DNA from: Marthasterias glacialis
Taxonomy: Eukaryota; Echinodermata; Asteroidea; Forcipulatida; Asteriidae
Reading direction: 5' to 3'
DNA: 64,000 nt
NCBI GenBank assembly: GCA_911728455.2
Contig: OU452223.1
Coordinates: forward strand, 2,068,174-2,132,173
Shown: in pieces, positions 1-10,395 of the stretch
How positions within the stretch are numbered: the stretch's first letter is position 1
Layout of the letters: each line of letters starts with the position of its first letter
Notes under the pieces: model-generated
Told to the model about the DNA's origin: nothing
Seen by the model: only the letters and a program-made list of their open reading frames with translations
Databases searched by the model: none
Translations under genes and position numbers: made by a program

Positions 1-226
1 CCTGCAGGTAGCTGCCATAGTCCTGCATCCGAAAATCCTCTTTTGCCGGCCAGCCAGGGCCATCTTGCGCCTTGAAACCACCAGAGAGCGGGGCTGCTCC
101 GAATGCGCTTCAAACACCTGTCTAATGGCACTTTTGTACACAAAGCTGTAACAGAGTGAAAACAAGACTTAGCAACGGCTCTATCTCCCAAAGTATTGGC
201 GAAAATCTGACAAGTCCGACACCGTT

Positions 227-251
227 GGAAAGCCCTGCTCATGGGCTTTCC
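227..251. other. Conserved 9-bp-arm hairpin, 7-nt loop
   Basis: GGAAAGCCC at 227-235 and GGGCTTTCC at 243-251 are exact reverse complements around a TGCTCAT loop. As RNA the stem could add one U-G and one U-A pair (225-226 with 252-253). It recurs in nearly every full-length monomer. Common variants change one arm base or the loop: GGAAAGACC (35-37 kb and 57-60 kb), GGAATGCCC (14-30 kb and 42-48 kb), loop TGATCAT with GGGCTTTCT (50-57 kb). It is absent from the six truncated monomers, because the 176-bp deletion removes it. It is the strongest inverted repeat in the unit, and the array's inversion breakpoint falls at its loop. Any function is unknown. Confidence 0.85.
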
Positions 252-311
252 GAAAATGCTGGTCTTGGGGTTGTGGAATAAACAGGGAGGATGCCAGGGA
301 CCGCGGAGTGA

Positions 312-330
312 GGACACCCCGAAGATGTCC
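312..330. other. GGACA/TGTCC quasi-palindrome
   Basis: GGACACCCCGAAGATGTCC has 5-bp arms (GGACA and TGTCC) around a 9-nt centre. It is present in almost every full unit, and the centre reads CCCCGAAGA or CCCCAAAGA. One unit, at 43228-43245, has it converted to a perfect palindrome. In the truncated monomers the 176-bp deletion ends inside the left arm. Confidence 0.8.
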
Positions 331-404
331 AGTGCAAACGGCCATGCTCTGTGTACGTCAACAATAGCCAAGGCCGCTACGTGTGTGCTGGACTGAAGCC
401 AGCC

Positions 405-434
405 AAAAAAAAAACGCCGAAAAAAGAAGTCGGC
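405..434 (+). repeat. A-tract plus GCCGA/TCGGC mini-hairpin (hypervariable segment)
   Basis: Ten A at 405-414 are followed by GCCGA, nine bases, then TCGGC (416-434), a 5-bp-arm hairpin. The A-tract is the main source of unit length change. Short forms have 7-11 A. Long forms include 28 A at 3919-3946, 32 at 4913-4944, 32 at 6412-6443, 22 at 6920-6941, 30 at 9367-9396, 32 at 10363-10394, 32 at 11862-11893, 29 at 14833-14861, 31 at 16816-16846, 28 at 17320-17347, 40 at 18801-18840, 27 at 20283-20309, 27 at 28708-28734, 26 at 29211-29236, 29 at 32980-33008, 29 at 34950-34978 and 32 at 38869-38900. Interrupted forms (AAAAACAAAACG, AAAAATAAAACG) mark units at 30-32 kb and 40-51 kb. Counts of long homopolymers in an assembly may be off by a few bases. 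Confidence 0.9.
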
Positions 435-486
435 AGCGCCAAAGCCAATAACTCCAGAAATAATGGGGCTAGAGAGAAATTTCTTG

Positions 487-498
487 TACCTGCAGGTA
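487..498. other. 12-bp perfect palindrome TACCTGCAGGTA (SbfI/PstI site)
   Basis: TACCTGCAGGTA is its own reverse complement and contains CCTGCAGG. It is present in most monomers and gives a once-per-unit PstI/SbfI site. Variants lose it: ACTTGCAGG in many long-A and interrupted-tract units (for example near 17421, 20381, 23452), ACATGCAGG near 12951 and 15420, and ACCTTCAGG near 60655 and 61144. The site therefore predicts a 488-bp ladder with missing rungs. Confidence 0.9.
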
Positions 499-838
499 GC
501 TGCCTTAGTCCTGCATCCGAAAATCCACTTTTCCCGGCCAGCCATGGCCATCTTCCGCCTTGAAACCACCAGAGAGCGGGGCTGCTCCGAATGCGCTTCA
601 AACACCTGTCTAATGGCACTTTTGTACACAAAGCTGTAACAGAGTGAAAACAAGACTTAGCAACGGCTCTATCTCCCAAAGTATTGGCGAAAATCTGACA
701 AGTCCGACACTGTTGGAAAGCCCTGCTAATGGGCTTTCCGAAAATGCCGGTCTTGGGGTTGTGGAATAAACAGGGAGGATGCCAGGGACCGCGGAGTGAG
801 GACACCCCGAAGATGTCCAGTGCAAACGGCCATGCTCT

Positions 839-2301
839 GTGTACGTCAACAATAGCCAAGGCCGCTACGTGTGTGCTGGACTGAAGCCAGCCCAAAAAAA
901 ACGCCGAAAAAAGAAGTCGGCAGCGCCAAAGCCAATAACTCCAGAAATAATGGGGCTAGAGAGAAATTTCTTGTACCTGCAGGTAGCTGCCATAGTCCTG
1001 CATCCGAAAATCCACTTTTCCCGGCCAGCCATGGCCATCTTCCGCCTTGAAACCACCAGAGATCGGGGCTGCTCCGAATGCGCTTCAAACACCTGTCTAA
1101 TGGCACTTTTGTACACAAAGCTGTAACAGAGTGAAAACAAGACTTAGCAACGGCTTTATCTCCCAAAGTACTGGCGATAATCTGACAAGTCCGACACTGT
1201 TGGAAAGCCCTGCTCATGGGCTTTCCGAAAATGCCGGTCTTGGGGTTGTGGAATAAACAGGGAGGATGCCAGGGACCGCGGAGTGAGGACACCCCGAAGA
1301 TGTCCAGTGCAAACGGCCATGCTCTGTGTACGTCAACAATAGCCAAGGCCGCTACGTGTGTGCTGGACTGAAGCCAGCCCAAAAAAAAACGCCGAAAAAA
1401 GAAGTCGGCAGCGCCAAAGCCAATAACTCCAGAAATAATGGGGCTAGAGAGAAATTTCTTGTACCTGCAGGTAGCTGCCATAGTCCTGCATCCGAAAATC
1501 CACTTTTCCCGGCCAGCCATGGCCATCTTCCGCCTTGAAACCACCAGAGATCGGGGCTGCTCCGAATGCGCTTCAAACACCTGTCTAATGGCACTTTTGT
1601 ACACAAAGCTGTAACAGAGTGAAAACAAGACTTAGCAACGGCTCTATCTCCCAAAGTACTGGCGGAAATCTGACAAGTCCGACACTGTTGGAAAGCCCTG
1701 CTCATGGGCTTTCCGAAAATGCCGGTCTTGGGGTTGTGGGATAAACAGGGAGGATGCCGGGGACCGCGGAGTGAGGACACCCCAAAGATGTCCAGTGCAA
1801 ACGGCCATGCTCTGTGTACGTCAACAATAGCCAAGGCCGCTACGTGTGTGCTGGACTGAAGCCAGCCCAAAAAAAAACGCCAAAAAAAGAAGTCGGCAGC
1901 GCCAAAGCCAATAACTCCAGAAATAATGGGGCTAAAGAGAAATTTCTTGTACCTGCAGGTAGCTGCCATAGTCCTGCATCCGAAAAGTCACTTTTCCCGG
2001 CCAGCCATGGCCATCTTCCGCCTTAAAACCACCAGAGATCGGGGCTGCTCCGAATGCGCTTCAAACACCTGTCTAATGGCACTTTTGTACACAAAGCTGT
2101 AACAGAGTGAAAACAAGACTTAGCAACGGCTCTATCTCCCAAAGTATTGGCGGAAATCTGACAAGTCCGACACTGTTGGAACGACCTGCTCATGGGCTTT
2201 CCGAAAATGCCGGTCTTGGGGTTGTGGGATAAACAGGGAGGATGCCAGGGACCGCGGAGTGAGGACACCCCGAAGATGTCCAGTGCAAACGGCCATGCTC
2301 T
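839..2301 (+). repeat. S-type trimer a-b-c, copy 1 (1463 bp)
   Basis: Three units anchored at 839, 1326 and 1814. Marks: unit a has GGCTTTATCTCCC and GGCGATAATC after its anchor; unit b has GTACTGGCGGAAATC and GATGCCGGGGACC; unit c has GCTAAAGAGAAATT, CCGAAAAGTCAC and GGAACGACC. The same series follows at 2302-3764 (copy 2, interrupted by the N gap) and again at 7851-9313, all with a 1463-bp step between matching anchors once the gap is discounted. Confidence 0.85.
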
Positions 2302-3865
2302 GTGTACGTCAACAATAGCCAAGGCCGCTACGTGTGTGCTGGACTGAAGCCAGCCCAAAAAAAACGCCGAAAAAAGAAGTCGGCAGCGCCAAAGCCAATA
2401 ACTCCAGAAATAATGGGGCTAGAGAGAAATTTCTTGTACCTGCAGGTAGCTGCCATAGTCCTGCATCCGAAAATCCACTTTTCCCGGCCAGCCATGGCCA
2501 TCTTCCGCCTTGAAACCACCAGAGATCGGGGCTGCTCCGAATGCGCTTCAAACACCTGTCTAATGGCACTTTTGTACACAAAGCTGTAACAGAGTGAAAA
2601 CAAGACTTAGCAACGGCTTTATCTCCCAAAGTACTGGCGATAATCTGACAAGTCCGACACTGTTGGAAAGCCCTGCTCATGGGCTTTCCGAAAATGCCGG
2701 TCTTGGGGTTGTGGAATAAACAGGGAGGATGCCAGGGACCGCGGAGTGAGGACACCCCGAAGATGTCCAGTGCAAACGGCCATGCTCTGTGTACGTCAAC
2801 AATAGCCAAGGCCGCTACGTGTGTGCTGGACTGAAGCCAGCCCAAAAAAAAACGCCGAAAAAAGAAGTCGGCAGCGCCAAAGCCAATAACTCCAGAAATA
2901 ATGGGGCTAGAGAGAAATTTCTTGTACCTGCAGGTAGCTGCCATAGTCCTGCATCCGAAAATCCACTTTTCCCGGCCAGCCATGGCCATCTTCCGCCTTG
3001 AAACCACCAGAGATCGGGGCTGCTCCGAATGCGCTTCAAACACCTGTCTAATGGCACTTTTGTACACAAAGCTGTAACAGAGTGAAAACAAGACTTAGCA
3101 ACGGCTCTATCTCCCAAAGTACTGGCGGAAATCTGACAAGTCCGACACTGTTGGAAAGCCCTGCTCATGGGCTTTCCGAAAATGCCGGTCTTGGGGTTGT
3201 GGGATAAACAGGGAGGATGCCGGGGACCGCGGAGTGAGGACACCCCAAAGATGTCCAGTGCAAACGGCCATGCTCTGTGTACGTCAACAATAGCCAAGGC
3301 CGCTACGTGTGTGCTGGACTGAAGCCAGCCCAAAAAAAAAACGCCAAAAAAAGAAGTCGGCAGCGCCAAAGCCAATAACTCCAGAAATAATGGGGCTAAA
3401 GAGAAATTTCTTGTACCTGCAGGTAGCTGCCATAGTCCTGCATCCGAAAAGTCACTTTTCCCGGCCAGCCATGGCCATCTTCCGCCTTAAAACCACCAGA
3501 GATCGGGGCTGCNNNNNNNNNNNNNNNNNNNNNNNNNNNNNNNNNNNNNNNNNNNNNNNNNNNNNNNNNNNNNNNNNNNNNNNNNNNNNNNNNNNNNNNN
3601 NNNNNNNNNNNNTCCGAATGCGCTTCAAACACCTGTCTAATGGCACTTTTGTACACAAAGCTGTAACAGAGTGAAAACAAGACTTAGCAACGGCTCTATC
3701 TCCCAAAGTATTGGCGGAAATCTGACAAGTCCGACACTGTTGGAACGACCTGCTCATGGGCTTTCCGAAAATGCCGGTCTTGGGGTTGTGGGATAAACAG
3801 GGAGGATGCCAGGGACCGCGGAGTGAGGACACCCCGAAGATGTCCAGTGCAAACGGCCATGCTCT
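2302..3865 (+). repeat. S-type trimer a-b-c, copy 2 (contains N gap)
   Basis: Units anchored at 2302, 2789 and 3277 repeat the a, b and c marks of 839-2301, including the GGCGATAATC and GGAACGACC variants. The c unit has one extra A in its A-tract and is split by 100 N at 3513-3612. It runs on into the long-A unit anchored near 3866. Confidence 0.85.
3513..3612. other. Assembly gap, exactly 100 N
   Basis: One hundred Ns interrupt a c-type monomer between GGGGCTGC (ending 3512) and TCCGAATGCG (from 3613). In the second 11-mer copy the matching bases 9060 and 9061 are adjacent, and the offset changes by exactly 100 across the gap. The flanks therefore join with no missing base, apart from a possible whole number of repeat units. 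This looks like a placeholder of unknown size rather than a measured gap. Confidence 0.97.
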
Positions 3866-3914
3866 GTGTACGTCAACAATAGCCAAGGCCGCTACGTGTG
3901 TGCTGGACTGAAGC

Positions 3915-3946
<32 letters not shown>

Positions 3947-4908
3947 GCCGAAAAAAGAAGTCGGCAGCGCCACTGCCAATAACTCCAGAAATAATGGGGC
4001 TAGAGAGAAATTTCTTGTACCTGCAGGTAGCTGCCATAGTCCTGCATCCGAAAATCCACTTTTCCCGGCCAGCCAGGGCCATCTTCTGCCTTGAAACCAC
4101 CAGAGAGCGAGGTTGCTCCGAATGCGCTTCAAACACCTGTCTAATGGCACTTTTGTACACAAAGCTGTAACAGAGTGAAAACAAGACTTAGCAACGGCTC
4201 TATCTCCCAAAGTATTGGCGGAAATCTGACAAGTCCGACACTGTTAGAAAGCCCTGCTCATGGGCTTTCCGAAAATGCCGGTCTTGGGGTTGTGGGATAA
4301 ACAGGGAGGATGCCAGGGACCGCGGAGTGAGGACACCCCAAAGATGTCCAGTGCAAACGGCCATGCTCTGTGTACGTCAACAATAGCCAAGGCCGCTACG
4401 TGTGTGCTGGACTGAAGCCAGCCAAAAAAAAAAACGCCGAAAAAAAGAAGTCGGCAGCGCCACGGCCAATTACTCCAGAAATAATGGGGCTAGAGAGAAA
4501 TTTCTTGTACCTGCAGGTAGCTGCCATAGTCCTGCATCCGAAAATCCACTTTTCCCGGCCAGCCATGGCCATCTTCCGCCTTGAAACCACCAGAGAGCGG
4601 GGCTGCTCCGAATGCGCTTCAAACACCTGTCTAATGGCACTTTTGTACACAAAGCTGTAACAGAGTGAAAACAAGACTTAGCAACGGCTCTATCTCCCAA
4701 AGTATTGGCGAAAATCTGACAAGTCCGACACTGTTGGAAAGCCCTGCTCATGGGCTTTCCGAAAATGCCGGTCTTGGGGTTTTGGGATAAACAGGGAGGA
4801 TGCTAGGGACCGCGGAGTGAGGACACCCCGAAGATGTCCAGTGCAAACGGCCATGCTCTGTGTACGTCAACAATAGCCAAGGCCGCTACGTGTGTGCTGG
4901 ACTGAAGC

Positions 4909-4945
<37 letters not shown>

Positions 4946-5367
4946 CCGAAAAAAGAAGTCGGCAGCGCCACGGCCAATAACTCCAGAAATAATGGGGCTA
5001 GAGAGAAATTTCTTGTACCTGCAGGTAGCTGCCATAGTCCTGCATCCGAAAATCCACTTTTCCCGGCCAGCCAGGGCCATCTTCTGCCTTGAAACCACCA
5101 GAGAGCGAGGCTGCTCCGAATGCGCTTCAAACACCTGTCTAATGGCACTTTTGTACACAAAGCTGTAACAGAGTGAAAACAAGACTTAGCAACGACTCTA
5201 TCTCCCAAAGTATTGGCGGAAATCTGACAAGTCCGACACTGTTGGAAAGCCCTGCTCATGGGCTTTCCTAAAATGCCGGTCTTGGGGTTGTGGGATAAAC
5301 AGGGTGGATGCCAGGGACCGCGGAGTGAGGACACCCCAAAGATGTCCACTGCAAACGGCCATGCTCT
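3866..5367 (+). repeat. Nested trimer within 11-mer, first (about 1.5 kb)
   Basis: Units anchored near 3866 (28 A), 4370 (short A, CACGGCCAATTACTCC, GGCGAAAATC and GGGGTTTTGGG) and 4860 (32 A, CAACGACTC, CAGGGTGG, GTCCACTGC) form a trimer repeated by 5368-6866. The step between matching anchors is 1499-1502 bp. The same pair of trimers recurs in the second 11-mer copy at 9314-10817 and 10818-12316. Confidence 0.85.
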
Positions 5368-6407
5368 GTGTACGTCAACAATAGCCAAGGCCGCTACGTG
5401 TGTGCTGGACTGAAGCCAGCAAACAAAAAACAAAACAAAACAAAAAAACGAAAAAAGAAGTCGGCAGCGCCACGGCCAATAACTCCAGAAATAATGGGGC
5501 TAGAGAGAAATTTCTTGTACCTGCAGGTAGCTGCCATAGTCCTGCATCCGAAAATCCACTTTTCCCGGCCAGCCAGGGCCATCTTCTGCCTTGAAACCAC
5601 CAGAGAGCGAGGTTGCTCCGAATGCGCTTCAAACACCTGTCTAATGGCACTTTTGTACACAAAGCTGTAACAGAGTGAAAACAAGACTTAGCAACGGCTC
5701 TATCTCCCAAAGTATTGGCGGAAATCTGACAAGTCCGACACTGTTAGAAAGCCCTGCTCATGGGCTTTCTGAAAATGCCGGTCTTGGGGTTGTGGGATAA
5801 ACAGGGAGGATGCCAGGGACCGCGGAGTGAGGACACCCCAAAGATGTCCAGTGCAAACGGCCATGCTCTGTGTACGTCAACAATAGCCAAGGCCGCTACG
5901 TGTGTGCTGGACTGAAGCCTGCCAAAAAAAAAACGCCGAAAAAAAGAAGTCGGCAGCGCCACGGCCAATTACTCCAGAAATAATGGGGCTAGAGAGAAAT
6001 TTCTTGTACCTGCAGGTAGCTGCCATAGTCCTGCATCCGAAAATCCACTTTTCCCGGCCAGCCATGGCCATCTTCCGCCTTGAAACCACCAGAGAGCGGG
6101 GCTGCTCCGAATGCGCTTCAAACACCTGTCTAATGGCACTTTTGTACACAAAGCTGTAACAGAGTGAAAACAAGACTTAGCAACGGCTCTATCTCCCAAA
6201 GTATTGGCGAAAATCTGACAAGTCCGACACTGTTGGAAAGCCCTGCTCATGGGCTTTCCGAAAATGCCGGTCTTGGGGTTTTGGGATAAACAGGGAGGAT
6301 GCCAGGGACTGCGGAGTGAGGACACCCCGAAGATGTCCAGTGCAAACGGCCATGCTCTGTGTACGTCAACAATAGCCAAGGCCGCTACGTGTGTGCTGGA
6401 CTGAAGC

Positions 6408-6444
<37 letters not shown>

Positions 6445-6866
6445 CCGAAAAAAGAAGTCGGCAGCGCCACGGCCAATAACTCCAGAAATAATGGGGCTAG
6501 AGAGAAATTTCTTGTACCTGCAGGTAGCTGCCATAGTCCTGCATCCGAAAATCCACTTTTCCCGGCCAGCCAGGGCCATCTTCTGCCTTGAAACCACCAG
6601 AGAGCGAGGCTGCTCCGAATGCGCTTCAAACACCTGTCTAATGGCACTTTTGTACACAAAGCTGTAACAGAGTGAAAACAAGACTTAGCAACGACTCTAT
6701 CTCCCAAAGTATTGGCGGAAATCTGACAAGTCCGACACTGTTGGAAAGCCCTGCTCATGGGCTTTCCTAAAATGCCGGTCTTGGGGTTGTGGGATAAACA
6801 GGGTGGATGCCAGGGACCGCGGAGTGAGGACACCCCAAAGATGTCCACTGCAAACGGCCATGCTCT
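5368..6866 (+). repeat. Nested trimer within 11-mer, second
   Basis: Units anchored at 5368, 5870 and 6359 repeat 3866, 4370 and 4860. The first differs by a C-interrupted A-tract (CAAACAAAAAACAAAACAAAAC near 5420-5441) in place of a pure A run. The second has TGAAGCCTGCC for TGAAGCCAGCC. A further related unit with 22 A follows at 6867. Confidence 0.82.
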
Positions 6867-7111
6867 GTGTACGTCAACAATAGCCAAGGCCGCTACGTGT
6901 GTGCTGGACTGAAGCCAGCAAAAAAAAAAAAAAAAAAAAAACGAAAAAAGAAGTCGGCAGCGCCACGGCCAATAACTCCAGAAATAATGGGGCTAGAGAG
7001 AAATTTCTTGTACCTGCAGGTAGCTGCCATAGTCCTGCATCCGAAAATCCTCTTTTCCCGGCCAGCCAGGGCCATCTTCCGCCTTGAAACCACCAGAGAG
7101 CGGGGCTGCTG

Positions 7112-9362
7112 CGAATGCGCTTCAAACACCTGTCTAATGGCACTTTTGTACACAAAGCTGTAACAGAGTGAAAACAAGACTTAGCAACGGCTCTATCTCC
7201 CAAAGTACTGGCGGAAATCTGACAAGTCCGACACTGTTGGAAAGCCCTGCTCATGGGCTTTCCGAAAATGCCGGTCTTGGGGTTGTGGGATAAACAGGGA
7301 GGATGCCGGGGACCGCGGAGTGAGGACACCCCAAAGATGTCCAGTGCAAACGGCCATGCTCTGTGTACGTCAACAATAGCCAAGGCCGCTACGTGTGTGC
7401 TGGACTGAAGCCAGCCCAAAAAAAAACGCCAAAAAAAGAAGTCGGCAGCGCCAAAGCCAATAACTCCAGAAATAATGGGGCTAAAGAGAAATTTCTTGTA
7501 CCTGCAGGTAGCTGCCATAGTCCTGCATCCGAAAAGTCACTTTTCCCGGCCAGCCATGGCCATCTTCCGCCTTAAAACCACCAGAGATCGGGGCTGCTCC
7601 GAATGCGCTTCAAACACCTGTCTAATGGCACTTTTGTACACAAAGCTGTAACAGAGTGAAAACAAGACTTAGCAACGGCTCTATCTCCCAAAGTATTGGC
7701 GGAAATCTGACAAGTCCGACACTGTTGGAACGACCTGCTCATGGGCTTTCCGAAAATGCCGGTCTTGGGGTTGTGGGATAAACAGGGAGGATGCCAGGGA
7801 CCGCGGAGTGAGGACACCCCGAAGATGTCCAGTGCAAACGGCCATGCTCTGTGTACGTCAACAATAGCCAAGGCCGCTACGTGTGTGCTGGACTGAAGCC
7901 AGCCCAAAAAAAACGCCGAAAAAAGAAGTCGGCAGCGCCAAAGCCAATAACTCCAGAAATAATGGGGCTAGAGAGAAATTTCTTGTACCTGCAGGTAGCT
8001 GCCATAGTCCTGCATCCGAAAATCCACTTTTCCCGGCCAGCCATGGCCATCTTCCGCCTTGAAACCACCAGAGATCGGGGCTGCTCCGAATGCGCTTCAA
8101 ACACCTGTCTAATGGCACTTTTGTACACAAAGCTGTAACAGAGTGAAAACAAGACTTAGCAACGGCTTTATCTCCCAAAGTACTGGCGATAATCTGACAA
8201 GTCCGACACTGTTGGAAAGCCCTGCTCATGGGCTTTCCGAAAATGCCGGTCTTGGGGTTGTGGAATAAACAGGGAGGATGCCAGGGACCGCGGAGTGAGG
8301 ACACCCCGAAGATGTCCAGTGCAAACGGCCATGCTCTGTGTACGTCAACAATAGCCAAGGCCGCTACGTGTGTGCTGGACTGAAGCCAGCCCAAAAAAAA
8401 ACGCCGAAAAAAGAAGTCGGCAGCGCCAAAGCCAATAACTCCAGAAATAATGGGGCTAGAGAGAAATTTCTTGTACCTGCAGGTAGCTGCCATAGTCCTG
8501 CATCCGAAAATCCACTTTTCCCGGCCAGCCATGGCCATCTTCCGCCTTGAAACCACCAGAGATCGGGGCTGCTCCGAATGCGCTTCAAACACCTGTCTAA
8601 TGGCACTTTTGTACACAAAGCTGTAACAGAGTGAAAACAAGACTTAGCAACGGCTCTATCTCCCAAAGTACTGGCGGAAATCTGACAAGTCCGACACTGT
8701 TGGAAAGCCCTGCTCATGGGCTTTCCGAAAATGCCGGTCTTGGGGTTGTGGGATAAACAGGGAGGATGCCGGGGACCGCGGAGTGAGGACACCCCAAAGA
8801 TGTCCAGTGCAAACGGCCATGCTCTGTGTACGTCAACAATAGCCAAGGCCGCTACGTGTGTGCTGGACTGAAGCCAGCCCAAAAAAAAACGCCAAAAAAA
8901 GAAGTCGGCAGCGCCAAAGCCAATAACTCCAGAAATAATGGGGCTAAAGAGAAATTTCTTGTACCTGCAGGTAGCTGCCATAGTCCTGCATCCGAAAAGT
9001 CACTTTTCCCGGCCAGCCATGGCCATCTTCCGCCTTAAAACCACCAGAGATCGGGGCTGCTCCGAATGCGCTTCAAACACCTGTCTAATGGCACTTTTGT
9101 ACACAAAGCTGTAACAGAGTGAAAACAAGACTTAGCAACGGCTCTATCTCCCAAAGTATTGGCGGAAATCTGACAAGTCCGACACTGTTGGAACGACCTG
9201 CTCATGGGCTTTCCGAAAATGCCGGTCTTGGGGTTGTGGGATAAACAGGGAGGATGCCAGGGACCGCGGAGTGAGGACACCCCGAAGATGTCCAGTGCAA
9301 ACGGCCATGCTCTGTGTACGTCAACAATAGCCAAGGCCGCTACGTGTGTGCTGGACTGAAGC

Positions 9363-9397
<35 letters not shown>

Positions 9398-10358
9398 CCG
9401 AAAAAAGAAGTCGGCAGCGCCACTGCCAATAACTCCAGAAATAATGGGGCTAGAGAGAAATTTCTTGTACCTGCAGGTAGCTGCCATAGTCCTGCATCCG
9501 AAAATCCACTTTTCCCGGCCAGCCAGGGCCATCTTCTGCCTTGAAACCACCAGAGAGCGAGGTTGCTCCGAATGCGCTTCAAACACCTGTCTAATGGCAC
9601 TTTTGTACACAAAGCTGTAACAGAGTGAAAACAAGACTTAGCAACGGCTCTATCTCCCAAAGTATTGGCGGAAATCTGACAAGTCCGACACTGTTAGAAA
9701 GCCCTGCTCATGGGCTTTCCGAAAATGCCGGTCTTGGGGTTGTGGGATAAACAGGGAGGATGCCAGGGACCGCGGAGTGAGGACACCCCAAAGATGTCCA
9801 GTGCAAACGGCCATGCTCTGTGTACGTCAACAATAGCCAAGGCCGCTACGTGTGTGCTGGACTGAAGCCAGCCAAAAAAAAAAACGCCGAAAAAAAGAAG
9901 TCGGCAGCGCCACGGCCAATTACTCCAGAAATAATGGGGCTAGAGAGAAATTTCTTGTACCTGCAGGTAGCTGCCATAGTCCTGCATCCGAAAATCCACT
10001 TTTCCCGGCCAGCCATGGCCATCTTCCGCCTTGAAACCACCAGAGAGCGGGGCTGCTCCGAATGCGCTTCAAACACCTGTCTAATGGCACTTTTGTACAC
10101 AAAGCTGTAACAGAGTGAAAACAAGACTTAGCAACGGCTCTATCTCCCAAAGTATTGGCGAAAATCTGACAAGTCCGACACTGTTGGAAAGCCCTGCTCA
10201 TGGGCTTTCCGAAAATGCCGGTCTTGGGGTTTTGGGATAAACAGGGAGGATGCTAGGGACCGCGGAGTGAGGACACCCCGAAGATGTCCAGTGCAAACGG
10301 CCATGCTCTGTGTACGTCAACAATAGCCAAGGCCGCTACGTGTGTGCTGGACTGAAGC

Positions 10359-10395
<37 letters not shown>

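Larger units (their letters stand above)
1..488 (+). repeat. Reference monomer used for numbering (S-type unit)
   Basis: This unit starts at CCTGCAGG (base 1) and the next unit starts at the same site at 489, so it is exactly 488 bp. Landmarks: CCTGCAGG 1-8; CENP-B-like word 89-103; hairpin 227-251; AATAAA within a GTGGAATAAACAGG context near 274-287; CCGCGG 301-306; GGACA/TGTCC quasi-palindrome 312-330; GTGTACGTCAAC anchor 351; ten-A tract 405-414; GCCGA/TCGGC mini-hairpin 416-434. It carries private changes not seen in most units: TTTTGCCGG for TTTTCCCGG, CTTGCGCC for CTTCCGCC, and ACCGTTGG for ACTGTTGG. The next unit (489-975, 487 bp) is closer to the array consensus. Confidence 0.95.
1..1562 (+). 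repeat. Leading S-type monomers
   Basis: About three short-A units precede the first 11-mer block. The first carries private substitutions. Those anchored at 839 and 1326 are nearly identical to those at 2302 and 2789 and belong to the 1463-bp trimer described separately. No gene is visible. Confidence 0.85.
1563..7111 (+). repeat. 11-monomer higher-order repeat, copy 1
   Basis: Bases 1563-7111 align to 7112-12561 at a constant offset of 5549 before the N gap and about 5450 after it. The block holds eleven units, anchored at 1814, 2302, 2789, 3277, 3866, 4370, 4860, 5368, 5870, 6359 and 6867, about 5449 bp without the Ns. Order: four S units (c,a,b,c), then long-A, short-A with CACGGCCAATTACTCC, long-A, interrupted-A, short-A, long-A, medium-A. 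I noticed about ten differences from copy 2, mostly A-tract length and small patches, so the duplication is recent. Left match limit: TCC at 1561-1563 against TGC at 7110-7112. Confidence 0.92.

Noticed and set aside
1-8. Window starting exactly at CCTGCAGG as a sign of a restriction-cloned end
   Set aside because: The site occurs once per 488 bp, so starting on it can be chance. Nothing else suggests a cloning junction.
405-434. Poly(A) tail of a SINE or processed retroposon as the origin of the monomer
   Set aside because: An A-tract exists and some units have AATAAA, but that hexamer is about 125 bases upstream of the tract, there are no target-site duplications, and no Pol III A and B boxes in the right order. 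The B-box-like GGTTTCAAGGC on the minus strand is a weak match.
1-488. 5S rRNA, snRNA (U1, U2, U6) or tRNA gene cluster
   Set aside because: The unit length is in the range of such clusters, but I find none of the conserved internal sequences of these RNAs on either strand.
351-563. Recurring 70-codon plus-strand ORF present in most short-A units
   Set aside because: It is open only because of chance lack of stops in one frame. The frame changes freely with A-tract length between units (KTPKKEV against KRRKKKSAAPK), so there is no sign of selection on the protein.
1120-1150. Minus-strand splice acceptor (pyrimidine tract then ACAG before CTTTGTGTAC)
   Set aside because: The complement of CTGTAACAGAGTGAAAACAA resembles an acceptor, but there is no matching donor and exon structure, and it repeats in every satellite unit.
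3513-3612. The N run as evidence of a mobile-element insertion between copies
   Set aside because: The flanks join without lost or duplicated bases when compared with 9060/9061, so there is no target-site duplication and no sign of inserted sequence.
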